From Curtobacterium sp. MCBA15_001 (GTDB taxonomy: Bacteria > Actinomycetota > Actinomycetes > Actinomycetales > Microbacteriaceae), in NCBI RefSeq assembly GCF_001864835.1, contig NZ_MJGI01000003.1:62001-126000 (forward strand): 64,000 bases of DNA. Direction: 5' to 3'. Below, in pieces: positions 36,366 through 47,902 of this stretch. The stretch's first letter is position 1. Each line of letters begins with the position of its first letter. A model generated the notes under the pieces. That model was not told the DNA's origin. It saw nothing but the letters and a program-made list of their open reading frames with translations, and did no database searches. Both the position numbers and the translations under genes were made by a program.

Positions 36366-36402
36366 CGAGAGCCCCGAGCGACGTGGTCGCTCGGGGCTCT
36401 CG
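36366..36402 (+). terminator. Terminator after tRNA-Thr
   Basis: Perfect 17-bp stem (36366-36382 with 36386-36402), 3-base loop. Confidence 0.85.
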
Positions 36403-36539
36403 GCGCAGGTGGAACACGGATCAGGAGTGTTCCTGGCGCTCAGCACGGTAACCAGCCGGCCGTACCGGGATACTGACATCCCGCGCCGGGGCTCGTCCAG
36501 GCCTCCTGCCCGACCTCGCGGCTTCCCGCAAGGAACGCC

Positions 36540-37571
36540 TCAGCGACCGCCGTTGATCTTGCGCTCCCGCTGGGCGACACCGGCGGTGCCGTAGGGGTAG
36601 TCGTCGATCCGCGGGGCGCTGGCGTCGGTGAGCGAGTCGAGTTCGTCGTCCGTCAGCACGAGGTCGGCGGCGCCGAGGTTGTCCTGCAGCTGCGCGACGG
36701 TCCGGGCGCCGAGGATGACGCTCGTCACCGCGGGACGGGCCAGCAGCCACGCGAGGGCGACCTGCGACTTCGAGGCGTCGTGTGCTTCGGCGACCGCGGA
36801 CACGGCGTCGAGCACCTGCCACGTGCGCTCGTCGCCGTTGCGGGCCTCCCACGCCTCCATGCCGCGCTGCGGGTTCTCGCCGAGACGGGTCGAGCCGGTC
36901 GGGGCCTCGTCGCGCTGGTACTTGCCGGAGAGCCAGCCGCCGGCCAGGGGCGACCAGGGCAGCATGCCGATGCCGGCGTCCAGGCAGGCGGGGACGACCT
37001 CGTGCTCGATGTCGCGCACGAGCAGGTTGTACTGCGGCTGCAGGGTGACAGGCGGCGCCCACCCGTGGGACTTCGCCTCGTAGACGGCCTTCGTGATCTG
37101 GTACCCGAGGTAGTTCGAGAACCCGTACGTGCCGATCTTGCCCGCGGCGACGGCGTCGTCGAGGAAGCGCAGGGTCTCCTCGATCGGCGTCAGGGCGTCC
37201 CACGCATGCATCTGGTACAGGTCGATGTGGTCGACGCCGAGGCGCTCGAGCGAGGCGTCGAGGGCGACCCGGAGGTGCCGGCGCGACAGTCCGAGGTCGT
37301 TCGGACCGTCGCCCTGCGGGAAGCGCCCCTTGGTCGCGATGACGACCTGCTGCGCCTCGGTCGGGTGGGCGGCGAGCCACCGGCCGATGATGCGCTCGGA
37401 CTCGTTGCCCGAGTACACGTCCGCCGTGTCGACGAGGGTGCCGCCGGCCGCGACGAAGGCGTCGAGGATCTCGTGGGAGGTGGCTTCGTCGGCTTCGCTG
37501 CCGAAGGTCATGGTGCCGAGGGTCAGGGAGGACACCGATGTCCCGCTGTTCCCGAGGAGTCTGTATTCCAT
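36540..37571 (-). CDS. Aldo/keto reductase
   Basis: 343 residues, ATG 37571. Catalytic tetrad: Asp and Tyr in DTADVYSGNESE (about 47-58), Lys in VVIATKGRF (about 80), His in YQMHAWD (about 122). YajO/Kv-beta-like length and sequence. NADPH-dependent carbonyl reduction; substrate unknown. Confidence 0.9.
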   Translation of the reverse strand: MEYRLLGNSGTSVSSLTLGTMTFGSEADEATSHEILDAFVAAGGTLVDTADVYSGNESERIIGRWLAAHPTEAQQVVIATKGRFPQGDGPNDLGLSRRHLRVALDASLERLGVDHIDLYQMHAWDALTPIEETLRFLDDAVAAGKIGTYGFSNYLGYQITKAVYEAKSHGWAPPVTLQPQYNLLVRDIEHEVVPACLDAGIGMLPWSPLAGGWLSGKYQRDEAPTGSTRLGENPQRGMEAWEARNGDERTWQVLDAVSAVAEAHDASKSQVALAWLLARPAVTSVILGARTVAQLQDNLGAADLVLTDDELDSLTDASAPRIDDYPYGTAGVAQRERKINGGR

Positions 37572-37625
37572 GCGCCGGACGCTACGCCGCGCCCGCTGCG
37601 GGTCGAGAGGCCCTGCGAGTACCGG

Positions 37626-38426
37626 TCAGCGCGCGATGGACAGGGCGGTGCGGTCCAGGAACGCGATCGCCGCTTCCCGGAACGCCCGCGACGTCGGGGC
37701 ATTGAAGTGGTTCCGCCCCGGGATCTCGAAGAACGATGCGTCCGGAGCTGCCTCGGCCAAGCGCACGGCACTGTCCCGGATGCCGTCCTCGCTGCCCGCC
37801 GCCATCAGGATCGGCTGCGCGGGCGCGTTCGCGGGGGTCGGCTCGATGCTGTTCCGCATCCCCTCGACCATCGCGACGAGCGCCCCGAGGTGGTTCCCCG
37901 CGACGTTCCCGGCCATCTGCAGGTAGCCGTTGGTCACGCGGTCCTCGATCGGCGTGCCGTCGGTGAGGTACGCCCGGGCCTGGTCCACTCGCACTCGGCG
38001 CATCGGGTCGGCGTCCGGGATCCCGCCGAACACCGCACGCGAGATCCGGTCCGGGATGCGCTCGGCCGTGTGCCACCCCACGCGGGCACCGAGCGAGTAG
38101 CCGAGGAACGCGACGTCGTCGAGCAGGTAGGTGTCGATGACGCTGGTCACGTCGGCCACGAGCAGGTCCATCGAGTAGTCGTCGGGCTCGTGCGGCTTCG
38201 CCGAGGCACCGTGCCCGCGCTGGTCGAGCGCGACGACCCGGTACCCGGCGCGGAGCAGGTCCCGCGTCCACCCGGAGGCGTGCCAGTTGAGCAGGGCAGC
38301 CGAGGCGAACCCGTGCACGGCGACCACCACGGGGGCGTCCGGGTCGCCGAAGTCGTAGGTGGCGAGCTGCCGGCCGTCGGGCGACATGACGAAGCGGGGG
38401 CTGGGCGCTGCGGGGACGAGAGACAT
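37626..38426 (-). CDS. Alpha/beta hydrolase
   Basis: 266 residues, ATG 38426. HGFASAALLNW oxyanion region (about 40), nucleophile Ser in LGYSLGARVG (about 110), acid in SEDGIRDS and catalytic His in GRNHFNAPTS. Substrate unknown. Divergent from nnrE; the much longer frame extending to 39482 is antisense and rejected. Confidence 0.85.
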   Translation of the reverse strand: MSLVPAAPSPRFVMSPDGRQLATYDFGDPDAPVVVAVHGFASAALLNWHASGWTRDLLRAGYRVVALDQRGHGASAKPHEPDDYSMDLLVADVTSVIDTYLLDDVAFLGYSLGARVGWHTAERIPDRISRAVFGGIPDADPMRRVRVDQARAYLTDGTPIEDRVTNGYLQMAGNVAGNHLGALVAMVEGMRNSIEPTPANAPAQPILMAAGSEDGIRDSAVRLAEAAPDASFFEIPGRNHFNAPTSRAFREAAIAFLDRTALSIAR

Positions 38427-38459
38427 GACCTCCCAGCGTATCGGCGCACTGTGGTCCCC

Positions 38460-39152
38460 ATGGACGGCTACGGCGGCGATCAGGTCCGAGCGGCGGAACG
38501 GCCGCACCTCGATGCGGGTGAACCGCTCATGCAGCGGGCGGCGGACGGGCTCGCGACGATCGTCGCGGGGTTGCTCGACGACCCGGCCGAGCGGCCGGGC
38601 GACGGACCAGGGTCCGTCCTGCTCCTGGTGGGCAGCGGCGACAACGGCGGTGACGCCCTGTTCGCCGGTGCGCGCCTGGCATCGGACGGGAGGCACGTCG
38701 AGGTCCTGCGCGTCGGCTCGCGTGTCCACGAGGCGGGCCTGGCAGCGGCGCTGGGAGCCGGGGCGGTCCTCCTGGCCGGTGACCCAGCGCAGGTGGCGAC
38801 GGACGCGGCGCTCCGCGCCGACCTGGTGCTCGACGCAGTCCTCGGCATCGGGGTGCACGGCGCGTCTGCGCTCCGCTCCCCGGCGCGCGAGGTCGTGCAC
38901 GCGATCCGCGAGCTGGCCCGCGACCAGCGGGCGCCGTTCGTCGTCGCCGTCGACGTGCCGAGCGGCATCGACGTCGACACCGGGGCCGTCGCCGACGACC
39001 ACGTGCTGCACGCCTACGTCACCGTGACGTTCGGCGGGGTGAAGGCCGGACTGCTCCGCGGACCCGGCGCGACCCTGGCCGGGCGGATCGAGCTGGTCGA
39101 CGTCGGGATCGGCGCGGACCTGGCGGCGGTGGAGCCCCTGGTCCGCACCTGA
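38460..39152 (+). CDS. nnrE: NAD(P)H-hydrate epimerase (YjeF_N)
   Basis: 230 residues from ATG 38460. QVRAAE and EPLMQRAADGL near the N-terminus, GSGDNGGDALFAGARL (about 58-73) and VVAVDVPSGIDVDTG (about 160) are YjeF_N signatures. Epimerises damaged NAD(P)HX for repair. The dehydratase domain often fused to it is absent. Confidence 0.85.
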   Translation: MDGYGGDQVRAAERPHLDAGEPLMQRAADGLATIVAGLLDDPAERPGDGPGSVLLLVGSGDNGGDALFAGARLASDGRHVEVLRVGSRVHEAGLAAALGAGAVLLAGDPAQVATDAALRADLVLDAVLGIGVHGASALRSPAREVVHAIRELARDQRAPFVVAVDVPSGIDVDTGAVADDHVLHAYVTVTFGGVKAGLLRGPGATLAGRIELVDVGIGADLAAVEPLVRT

Positions 39153-39198
39153 CCCCGCCGCCCGGGCACACTGCCCGCATGGTCCGTACATTCGACGC

Positions 39199-40092
39199 AT
39201 GACGTTCAACGACGACTCCCAGCTGCGCGGCGGCAAGGTCAAGCGCCGCGGGCGCACCACGGGCATCGCCGCGGGGGGCGTCGGCGGCGTGGCGATCGTC
39301 GTGTTCCTCATCGCGCAGTTCACCGGCGTCGACCTGAGCGGGGTGCTCGGCGGCGGGGACGGGCTCACGCAGCTGCAGGGCGCCGGGAGCGAAGCATCGC
39401 CGGTGGCCGAGTGCCGCACCGGCCGTGACGCGAACGCCAGCATCGACTGCCGGATGGAGGGCGCCGCAGAGTCGCTCGACACCTACTGGACGGCCGAGAG
39501 CCGGCAGCTCGGGATCCGGTACTCGACGCCGGAGTTCTTCCTGTTCGACGGGTCGACGGACACCGCGTGCGGGACGGCCTCGGCGTCGACCGGACCGTTC
39601 TACTGCCCGCCGGACCGTGCGATCTACCTCGACACCGCCTTCTACGACGACCTGCAGTCGAAGTACGGCTCGTCCGGGGGTCCGCTGGCGCAGATGTACG
39701 TCGTCGCGCACGAGTGGGGGCACCACGTGCAGCAGCTGCAGGGCACGTTCGCCGACACCGACCGCAGCGGGACCGGCGCCTCGTCCGGCAGCGTCCGCGT
39801 CGAGCTGCAGGCCGACTGCTACGCCGGCGCCTGGGCGGGCGACGCGGCCACGACAGAGTCGGCGAACGGCACCACGTTCTTCGAGCCGTTCACCCGGGCG
39901 CAGATCGCCGACGCGCTGTCCGCCGCGAGTGCCGTGGGCGACGACAGCATCCAGCAGCGCTCGCGGGGGCAGGTCGACCCGGACTCGTTCACGCACGGCA
40001 CGAGCGAGCAGCGGCAGCGCTGGTTCACGCGTGGCTACGAGCAGGGCGCGACGACCTGCGACACGCTGAGCATCCCCGCGTCGTCCCTCTGA
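39199..40092 (+). CDS. YpfJ-like zinc metalloprotease, membrane anchored
   Basis: 297 residues, ATG 39199. Basic N-terminus, one membrane helix (about 22-42), then a neutral zinc metallopeptidase (PF04228 type) domain with HEWGHH (about 172-177) and the third ligand in ELQADCYAGAWAG (about 200). TACATT at 39184-39189 may be the -10. Confidence 0.85.
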   Translation: MTFNDDSQLRGGKVKRRGRTTGIAAGGVGGVAIVVFLIAQFTGVDLSGVLGGGDGLTQLQGAGSEASPVAECRTGRDANASIDCRMEGAAESLDTYWTAESRQLGIRYSTPEFFLFDGSTDTACGTASASTGPFYCPPDRAIYLDTAFYDDLQSKYGSSGGPLAQMYVVAHEWGHHVQQLQGTFADTDRSGTGASSGSVRVELQADCYAGAWAGDAATTESANGTTFFEPFTRAQIADALSAASAVGDDSIQQRSRGQVDPDSFTHGTSEQRQRWFTRGYEQGATTCDTLSIPASSL

Positions 40093-40103
40093 CGCGCCCC
40101 TGC

Positions 40104-40200
40104 AGATCGCCGAGGTTCCACGACTCGCCGCGCATGACCGTCGAGGTGTCACTCGTGCCCACGTGGAGCACTCGAGATGCCAGAATTCCGGCACCTCGGA
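40104..40200. repeat. GGTTCCA/GGTGCCA-type dispersed repeat
   Basis: CCGAGGTTCCACGACTCGCC at about 40110, with a partial inverted copy ending GGCACCTCGG at 40190-40199. Same scaffold as the GTCGCAC elements at 29679 and 30866. Confidence 0.55.
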
Positions 40201-40236
40201 CAGGGCCCCGCCGGACCCGCCAGCGGTCGCGTCCGG

Positions 40237-41181
40237 TCAGGAAGCGGACGCGGAAGCGCTCGGCGACGGGCTCGGCGTCGGGGTCTCCGTCTGGTCGCTC
40301 GACCCGGCGGCCGTGATGACGAACGTGCGGAACTCCTCGTTCGTGAACGGCTGCGAGTACTCGTACCGCTCCCCGTTCACCAGCACCAGCGGTACCCCGG
40401 GGAACTCGGTCAGCGTCGTGCCGGGGATGTCCCCGCCCGTCACGGCACTCGTCCGCTCGTCGACCCACTTGCCGTAGCGCTGGTCGTCGATGCAGCGGTC
40501 GATCGTCGTGGTGTTGCGGATGCCCGACACGCGGTCGACGGTCCGCTTCAGCTGCGCGTCGGTCAGTCCGGCGGTGCCCTGCTCGGGCTGCGCAGCGAAG
40601 AGCGCCTGGTTGACGCCCCAGAACGCGTCCGGCGACGACTGCGCCACGCAGGCGGCGGCGTTCGCGGACCGCAGCGAGTACTTGGTGCCCTGCGAGCGGT
40701 TCGACAACGTGGCGACGGGGTGGATGTCGACCGTGGCGACACCCGACTCGATCAGCCCCTCGATGTACTGGCGGTTCGCCTTCTGGAACGCGGCGCACTC
40801 GGGGCACAGGTAGTCGACGTACATCGTGATCCGGACGGGCGTCGCCGAGTCGGTGGCGGCGGTCCCACTCGCGCTGGGGGACGACGACGATGACGAAGAC
40901 GGCGATGTCCCGGACACGGCCTTCAAGTCCTGCCCGATCGTGATGCCGCCGCGCGACATCGACGACGGGCCGGGGCCGGCGGGGCCGGTCGAGTTCACCA
41001 GCACGAGGGTGACGACGGTGGCCGCAGCGAGCAACACCACACCGAGTCCGACCTGCAGACCGAGGCGCACACCACGCTGTCGGCGCTTCTGCTGGGCTCG
41101 GGCACGCTGGGCGCGCTCACGAGCTGCGGCTCGGCGCTGGTTCCGCTCGGCGCGGGCATCACCCTCGGGGCGGTTCGTCAT
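40237..41181 (-). CDS. DsbA-like thiol oxidoreductase, membrane anchored
   Basis: 314 residues, ATG 41181. Strongly basic cytoplasmic N-terminus, membrane helix at about 40-62, Ser/Ala linker, and a thioredoxin-fold domain with CPEC active site (YLCPECAAF, about 125). C-terminal cis-Pro segment FPGVPLVLVNG. Acidic/Ser/Pro tail. Likely oxidative folding outside the membrane. Confidence 0.85.
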   Translation of the reverse strand: MTNRPEGDARAERNQRRAAARERAQRARAQQKRRQRGVRLGLQVGLGVVLLAAATVVTLVLVNSTGPAGPGPSSMSRGGITIGQDLKAVSGTSPSSSSSSSPSASGTAATDSATPVRITMYVDYLCPECAAFQKANRQYIEGLIESGVATVDIHPVATLSNRSQGTKYSLRSANAAACVAQSSPDAFWGVNQALFAAQPEQGTAGLTDAQLKRTVDRVSGIRNTTTIDRCIDDQRYGKWVDERTSAVTGGDIPGTTLTEFPGVPLVLVNGERYEYSQPFTNEEFRTFVITAAGSSDQTETPTPSPSPSASASAS

Positions 41182-41426
41182 GCGTGGGTCGTCCTCCTGA
41201 TCGGGGCCCGACCACACTCACCCCCCGAGCACGGCGGACGGACCCCGTCGATGGTACCGGCGGGCTCTGGGAACCGCACAATCCGCACCGGGCACTGGCG
41301 CTGACCAGGGAAGTCGTGTTGTATGAGCCTCGATGGTCGACGACGACCGTCCGGGGCCCCTTGGGCGCACCGCTTCACTCGGATCGTCCGGCACGTACCT
41401 GCCGGTGGAGAAAGGACCGAACGCTC

Positions 41427-42527
<1,101 letters not shown>

Positions 42528-42545
42528 TCCACCGCACCACCCGGG

Positions 42546-42581
42546 AGCCCGCGCCCGCCTCACAAGGGCGGGTGGCGGGCT
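42546..42581 (+). terminator. Terminator after the ABC ATPase
   Basis: Two-part GC-rich stem (42546-42559 with 42567-42581) with an internal mismatch, then TTCC. Confidence 0.6.
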
Positions 42582-42673
42582 TCCGTCGTTCCACCCACCG
42601 GACGGGAGGAGCGTGGCGACGCTGCCACGCTCCTCCCGTCTCGCACACCCACACCGCACCGCAGGAGCAACCG

Positions 42674-43984
42674 TTGTCCGACTCGCTCGCCATCACCGCC
42701 GCCACCGTCGATCCGGGGCTGCTCGACCTGCCGTGGGACCTGCCGCTCGACGCCTGGCCCGACGAGACGATCGTCGCGCTGCCGAAGGGCATCTCGCGGC
42801 ATCTGGTCCGCTTCGTGCACCTGAGCGGGTACGTGGCCGCGGTGAAGGAGACCGGCGAAGAGATCGCCCGCAGCGAGTACGACATGCTCCGCACGCTGCA
42901 GCGCATGGACGTGCCGTGCGTCGACCCGGTCGCGGTCATCACGAACCGGGCCTCCGCGGACGGTGAACCCCTGCACCCGGTGCTCGTCACCCGGCACCTG
43001 CGCTTCTCGCTCCCCTACCGCGCGCTGTACTCGCAGACGCTCCGCCCCGACACGGCGACCCGACTCGTCGACGCCCTCGCCCTCCTGCTCGTGCGCCTGC
43101 ACGTCATCGGCTTCTACTGGGGCGACGTCTCGCTCTCGAACACGCTGTTCCGTCGCGATGCCGGCTCGTTCGCCGCGTACCTGGTCGACGCCGAGACCGG
43201 CAAGCTCTACCCCGGCGGGCTGTCGAACGGGCAACGCGAGAACGACCTCGAGGTCGCGCGGGTCAACATCGCGGGCGAGCTCCTCGACCTCGAAGCGGGC
43301 GGCCGTCTCGACGAGAACGCCGACCCCGTGGACGTGTCGAACCGCATCGTGGCGCAGTACCGGACGCTCTGGAAGGAACTGACCGGCACCGAGCAGTTCG
43401 ACGTCAAGGAACGCTGGCGCATCAACGACCGCGTCGAACGGCTCAACGCGCTCGGCTTCGACATCGAGGAGCTCTCGATCCACACGACCGAGGGTGGCTC
43501 GCAGGTCCGCATCCAGCCCAAGGTCGTCGACGCCGGGCACCACCAGCGCCGTCTGCTCCGCCTGACCGGGCTGGACGCGGGCGAGAACCAGGCGCGACGA
43601 CTGCTCAACGACCTCGACGCGTACCGCGCGCGCAACGGCCGCGACCAGCTCGACGAGGAGATGGTCGCGCACGAGTGGGTCTCCCGGGTGTTCGAGCCCG
43701 TCATCCGCTCGATCCCGCGTGACCTCCGCGGACGGCTCGAGCCCGCCGAGGTGTTCCACGAGCTGCTCGAGCACCGCTGGTTCATGTCGCAGGAAGAGGA
43801 GCGCTCGGTCTCGCTGCCCGAGGCCACGACCGCGTACATCAACGACGTGCTGCGCCACCGCCGTGACGAGCGGCTGCTGATCAACCCGCCGACGTCCTCG
43901 ATGACGCTGCCGATCCCCCTGGTCGAGAACGACGCCGACGTCGACGAGGCCGAGGACGTCGAGGACTGGCGCGCGAACGTCTGA
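42674..43984 (+). CDS. DUF4032 protein with kinase-like motif
   Basis: 436 residues from TTG 42674, chosen because GCAGGAG lies 6-7 bases upstream; an earlier ATG at 42572 is inside the upstream terminator. HVIGFYWGDVSLSNTLF (about 148-164) resembles a kinase catalytic loop, and AAYLVDAETGKLYP a DxE metal-binding segment. C-terminal part is DUF4032-like. Substrate unknown. Confidence 0.8.
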   Translation: MSDSLAITAATVDPGLLDLPWDLPLDAWPDETIVALPKGISRHLVRFVHLSGYVAAVKETGEEIARSEYDMLRTLQRMDVPCVDPVAVITNRASADGEPLHPVLVTRHLRFSLPYRALYSQTLRPDTATRLVDALALLLVRLHVIGFYWGDVSLSNTLFRRDAGSFAAYLVDAETGKLYPGGLSNGQRENDLEVARVNIAGELLDLEAGGRLDENADPVDVSNRIVAQYRTLWKELTGTEQFDVKERWRINDRVERLNALGFDIEELSIHTTEGGSQVRIQPKVVDAGHHQRRLLRLTGLDAGENQARRLLNDLDAYRARNGRDQLDEEMVAHEWVSRVFEPVIRSIPRDLRGRLEPAEVFHELLEHRWFMSQEEERSVSLPEATTAYINDVLRHRRDERLLINPPTSSMTLPIPLVENDADVDEAEDVEDWRANV

Positions 43985-44027
43985 CGCGGGCTGCGCCTCC
44001 CGCCCACGTCCCCCCTCGCCTCCCCCG

Positions 44028-44125
44028 CTCGAGGTTCCAGAATTCCGCGACCTCGAGCGTGCGCACCAGCGACCCGTGGCACCTCGGCGGACATGAGCGG
44101 CGAGTCTCGGCACCTCGACCGCGAC
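44028..44125. repeat. GGTTCCA-type dispersed repeat
   Basis: CTCGAGGTTCCAGAATTCCG at 44030 and, inverted, GGCACCTCGGCGGACATGAG at about 44079. Lies just before hairpin copy B. Confidence 0.55.
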
Positions 44126-44150
44126 CGGAGCACAACCAATGCGACTGACA

Positions 44151-44191
44151 GGAGGCCCGGTGCCGGTCCCAGGGACCGGCACCGGGCCTCC
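44151..44191. terminator. Shared hairpin, family copy B
   Basis: Perfect 19-bp stem (44151-44169 with 44173-44191) with a 3-base loop, between convergent genes. Confidence 0.9.
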
Positions 44192-44214
44192 GATGCGCTG
44201 CGTTCGGTGCCGCG

Positions 44215-45225
44215 CTACTCGGCGCGACGGCGCCGCGCGACCTCCCACAGGGTCACGCTGGCCGCGATGCCCGCGTTGAGCGACTCGGTCGCGGACGAGA
44301 TCGGGATGGAGACGATCGCGTCGCAGGTCTCGGTGACCAGGCGCGACAGGCCCTTGCCCTCGGACCCGACGACGATCACGATCGGGCGGTCGGCGAGCTC
44401 GAGCGCGTCGAGCTGCACGTCACCGTCGCCGTCGAGCCCGAGCACGAACAGGCCCATCGACTTCAGCGACTTCAGGGTCTGCGTCAGGTTCGGCGCCATC
44501 GCGACGGGGGTCCGAGCGGCCGCACCGGCCGAGGTCTTCCACGCCGAGGCGGTCACGCCGACCGAACGGCGCTGCGGCACGATCACACCGTGCCCGCCGA
44601 ACGCCGCGGTGGAGCGGATGATCGCACCGAGGTTGCGCGGGTCGGTGATGCCGTCGAGGGCGACCATGAGCGGGACCTGGTCACGGGAGAAGGCGCGCTC
44701 GGCGATGTCCTCGGCGACGGCGTACTCGTACGCGGGGACCTTGAGCGCGACGCCCTGGTGCACGCTGTCGTGCCCGGTGATGCGGTCGAGCTCCGGGCGC
44801 ATCATCTCGATGATCGGGACACCACGGTGGTTGGCGAGCGCCAGGATCTCCTTGACGCGGTCGTCGACCTCGATGCGGGCGGCGATGTACAGCGTCGTCG
44901 ACGGGGTCTTCGTGCGCAGCGCCTCGAGCACGGAGTTGCGGCCGGTCACCAGCTCGGAGTCGTCGCTCTTGCGCTGGGGCGGACGCCCGGTGCGGTTGCT
45001 CGGCGAGCTCGACGCCCCGTGGCGGGTGCGCGCGGCGTCGAAGCGCTCCTTGGCCGCCTTGCGCTTGCCTGCGGGGTGGTAGGGGCGGTCTTCGGCCTTG
45101 GGCGTCGGCTTGCGGCCCTCGAGCGCCTGGGCTCCCTGGCCACCGGAGCCGACCTGCTTGTTGCCCTTGCGGCCGGAGCGCACGGCGCCGGGACGGCCCT
45201 TCTTGTTCCCCGAGACGTTCTTCAT
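44215..45225 (-). CDS. rlmB: 23S rRNA 2'-O-ribose methyltransferase RlmB
   Basis: 336 residues from ATG 45225 with AGGAGAG. A basic disordered N-terminus of about 90 residues precedes a SpoU substrate-binding domain (ELVTGRNSVLEALR) and the trefoil-knot catalytic domain with ALDGITDPRNLGAIIR (motif 1), VVGSEGKGL (motif 2) and SLNAGIAASVTLWEV (motif 3). Methylates Gm2251-equivalent in 23S rRNA. Downstream of cysS in the usual order. Confidence 0.9.
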   Translation of the reverse strand: MKNVSGNKKGRPGAVRSGRKGNKQVGSGGQGAQALEGRKPTPKAEDRPYHPAGKRKAAKERFDAARTRHGASSSPSNRTGRPPQRKSDDSELVTGRNSVLEALRTKTPSTTLYIAARIEVDDRVKEILALANHRGVPIIEMMRPELDRITGHDSVHQGVALKVPAYEYAVAEDIAERAFSRDQVPLMVALDGITDPRNLGAIIRSTAAFGGHGVIVPQRRSVGVTASAWKTSAGAAARTPVAMAPNLTQTLKSLKSMGLFVLGLDGDGDVQLDALELADRPIVIVVGSEGKGLSRLVTETCDAIVSIPISSATESLNAGIAASVTLWEVARRRRAE

Positions 45226-45253
45226 GGTTCTCTCCTGTTCGGCACTGCCGTGG

Positions 45254-46663
45254 TCAGGCGATGCTCCATCGTGTTCCGGACGGTGTGTCCTCGATCGTGA
45301 TGCCCGCGGCCGCGAGGTCGTCGCGCACACGGTCGGCCGTGGCGAAGTCCCGCGACGCCCTGGCGTCCGAGCGCTCCTGCACGAGGCGCTCGACGAGGGC
45401 GGCGAGCGGTGCGGCGGACGGGTCCTGACCGGCACCGGCCCAGTGCGATGCTCGCGGGTCGATGCCGAGCACCTCCACCATCGCAGCCACCTGATGGTAC
45501 GCGGTCCCGAGCGCATCCGCATCGTTGGCGTCCAACGCAGCGTTGCCGGCACGGACGGTCTCGTGCAGCACGGCCAGCGCCTGGGGCACCGACAGGTCGT
45601 CGTCCATGGCAGCCGCGAACCCCTCGGGCACGCCGGGAGCATCGGCGAGCGAGACCCCTTCGAGCCGGGCGGCGGCGCGGTCGAGGAACCCGGCGATGCG
45701 GTCGAGCGCGGCTTCGGCCTCGGCCAGGGACCCGTCGTGGTGGTCGATGGTCGAGCGGTAGTGTGCGGCGCCGAGGTGGTATCGGGCGACCACCGGTCGG
45801 GCCGAAGCCAGGAACTCCGCCGCGAAGACCGAGTTGCCGAGCGACTTCGACATCTTCTGCCCGTCGACGTTCACCAGTCCGTTGTGCAACCAGTACGACG
45901 CGAACGGGTCACCGGCGGCGGTGGACTGCGCGAGCTCGTTCTCGTGGTGCGGGAACCGCAGGTCGAGTCCCCCGCCGTGGATGTCGAACGCCGGGCCGAG
46001 GTAGCGCTTGGACATCGCCGAGCACTCGATGTGCCAGCCCGGACGGCCGGCGCCCCAGGGCGAGTCCCAGCTGGCGGTCGTCGGTTCGCCGGACTTCGCG
46101 CCCTTCCACAGGGCGAAGTCACGGGCGTCGCGCTTGCCACGGGGGTCGGCATCGGCGGCCTCGACCATGTCGTCGCGACGCTGCCGGGTGAGCGCACCGT
46201 ACGTGCCCCAGCTCGCGGTGTCGAAGTAGACGTCGCCCGAGCCGTCGCCAGCGGCGTACGCGTGGCCGCGCTCGATGAGCGTGGTGATGATCTCCTGCAT
46301 CTGCGGGATGCTCGCGGTCGCGCGCGGTTCGTACGTCGGGGGCAGGATCCCGAGTGCGGCGTACCCGGCGGTGAACTCGAGCTCGACGCGGTACGCCCGG
46401 GCCCACCAGGGCTCGTTCGTCCGTGCTGCGAGGTCGAGGACCTTGTCGTCGATGTCCGTCACGTTGCGCACGAGCGTGACGTCGTACCCGCGGTGGGTCA
46501 GCCAGCGACGCCAGATGTCGTAGACGAGCGCCGAACGCAGGTGCCCGATGTGCGGGGACGACTGCACCGTCGGACCGCACACGTAGATGCTCACCTGACC
46601 GTCGACCAGCGGGACGAGGTCGACGACGGCTGCGGCGCGGGAGTCGTAGAGGCGAACGGTCAC
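45254..46663 (-). CDS. cysS: Cysteinyl-tRNA synthetase
   Basis: 469 residues, ATG 46663. Class I synthetase with [10 protein letters not shown] (HIGH), zinc ligands C29, C215, H240 region ([20 protein letters not shown]), and KMSKS. Charges tRNA-Cys. Lies between ispDF and rlmB; MshC, a paralogue of mycothiol synthesis, is excluded by the CysS-length C-terminal anticodon-binding part. Confidence 0.9.
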   Translation of the reverse strand: MTVRLYDSRAAAVVDLVPLVDGQVSIYVCGPTVQSSPHIGHLRSALVYDIWRRWLTHRGYDVTLVRNVTDIDDKVLDLAARTNEPWWARAYRVELEFTAGYAALGILPPTYEPRATASIPQMQEIITTLIERGHAYAAGDGSGDVYFDTASWGTYGALTRQRRDDMVEAADADPRGKRDARDFALWKGAKSGEPTTASWDSPWGAGRPGWHIECSAMSKRYLGPAFDIHGGGLDLRFPHHENELAQSTAAGDPFASYWLHNGLVNVDGQKMSKSLGNSVFAAEFLASARPVVARYHLGAAHYRSTIDHHDGSLAEAEAALDRIAGFLDRAAARLEGVSLADAPGVPEGFAAAMDDDLSVPQALAVLHETVRAGNAALDANDADALGTAYHQVAAMVEVLGIDPRASHWAGAGQDPSAAPLAALVERLVQERSDARASRDFATADRVRDDLAAAGITIEDTPSGTRWSIA

Positions 46664-46696
46664 GCCCTCAACCCTAATCGGCGGGCAGGCCGGGTT

Positions 46697-47902
46697 TCAG
46701 GCCCTGTGGACGAGTGCCGTCGCGATCGCCGCGAGCCCCTCGCCGCGCCCGGTGAACCCGAGGCCGTCCGTCGTCGTGCCGGACACCGCGACCGGGGCCC
46801 CGACGACCGCGGACAGCGCCGCTTCCATCTCGGTCCGCCGCGCGCCGATCCGCGGGCGGTTGCCGATGACCTGCACCGTGACGGACGACGGCACGAGTCC
46901 GGCGTCCGCGAGCGCCTGTACGGCCCCCCGGACGAAGACGTCCCCGGTGGCACCGGCGTACGCGGGGTCCGAGGTGCCGAACCGGCCGCCGATGTCCCCG
47001 AGGCCGCCGGCCGACAGCAGGGCGTCGCACACGGCGTGCGCCACCGCGTCGCCGTCGCTGTGCCCCGCCAGGCCCGGCTCGTCCGGGAACTCGAGCAGCC
47101 CGACGCGGCACCGGGCGGCCGGGTCGAAGGCGTGGACGTCGACCCCGAGTCCGACGCGCATGGCCGTCTCCCCCGCCGCGGAACCGCTCCGCTCCGCGAC
47201 GACGGCCGCAGCACGCCGCAGGTCCCACGGGGTCGTGATCTTGAACGCGTCCGCGTCGCCCGGGACGAACCGCACGGTGCCGCCGGCCGCCTGGTACACG
47301 CCGGCGTCATCGGTCTCGGACTGCGACGACGCGGCGTACGCGGCAAGGAGCGCTGCGAGCGGGAAGCCCTGCGGCGTCTGCACCCCGACGAGCGCCGACC
47401 GGTCGACGGTGGACACCACGACGTCGCCGGAGACCTGCTTCACGGTGTCGGTGACGGGGAGCGCCGGGATGATCCCGTCCCCGGTGGACGACACCGCAGC
47501 GAACACCGACTCGAACTGGGCAGCCGGCGTCAGACAACGGGCGGCGTCGTGCACGAGCACGGTCTCGACCGATGCCGGCAGCGCCGCGAGCCCGGCCTGC
47601 ACGGACGCGTGCCGGTCGGCACCGCCGGCCACCACCGCGGTGTACCCGGACGCGACACCGGCCACGTCGGCCACGAGTGCGCGACACGCGTCGAGCCGGT
47701 CGGCCGGAGCGACCACGACCACGAACACGGGGTCCGCGAGCGAGAACAACGGCTCGAGCGCCCGTGCGAGCATGACGCGGCCCGCGACGGGCACGAACGC
47801 CTTGGCGGTCCCGAGCCCGAGCCGCGTGCCGGACCCCGCCGCAACGACGACGACCCCACGGACCAGATCGGTCGGTGGGGTCGTCGAACGGGCTTCGTTC
47901 AG
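46697..47902 (-). CDS. ispDF: Bifunctional IspD/IspF (MEP pathway)
   Basis: 401 residues if translation starts at CTG 47902. IspD half: [21 protein letters not shown] nucleotide loop and VHDAARC; IspF half from about 245: GVDVHAF with metal Asp/His, [17 protein letters not shown], and [12 protein letters not shown]. Makes CDP-methylerythritol and the cyclic diphosphate of isoprenoid synthesis. No ATG, GTG or TTG occurs in frame near the expected N-terminus; the CTG overlaps the carD TGA (CTGA). The only normal start, GTG 48049, would add 49 residues translated from within carD. Confidence 0.85.
   Translation of the reverse strand: MNEARSTTPPTDLVRGVVVVAAGSGTRLGLGTAKAFVPVAGRVMLARALEPLFSLADPVFVVVVAPADRLDACRALVADVAGVASGYTAVVAGGADRHASVQAGLAALPASVETVLVHDAARCLTPAAQFESVFAAVSSTGDGIIPALPVTDTVKQVSGDVVVSTVDRSALVGVQTPQGFPLAALLAAYAASSQSETDDAGVYQAAGGTVRFVPGDADAFKITTPWDLRRAAAVVAERSGSAAGETAMRVGLGVDVHAFDPAARCRVGLLEFPDEPGLAGHSDGDAVAHAVCDALLSAGGLGDIGGRFGTSDPAYAGATGDVFVRGAVQALADAGLVPSSVTVQVIGNRPRIGARRTEMEAALSAVVGAPVAVSGTTTDGLGFTGRGEGLAAIATALVHRA

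Noticed and set aside
37626-39482. 618-codon minus frame extending the alpha/beta hydrolase
   Set aside because: The extra sequence is antisense to nnrE and the metalloprotease; the hydrolase begins at 38426.
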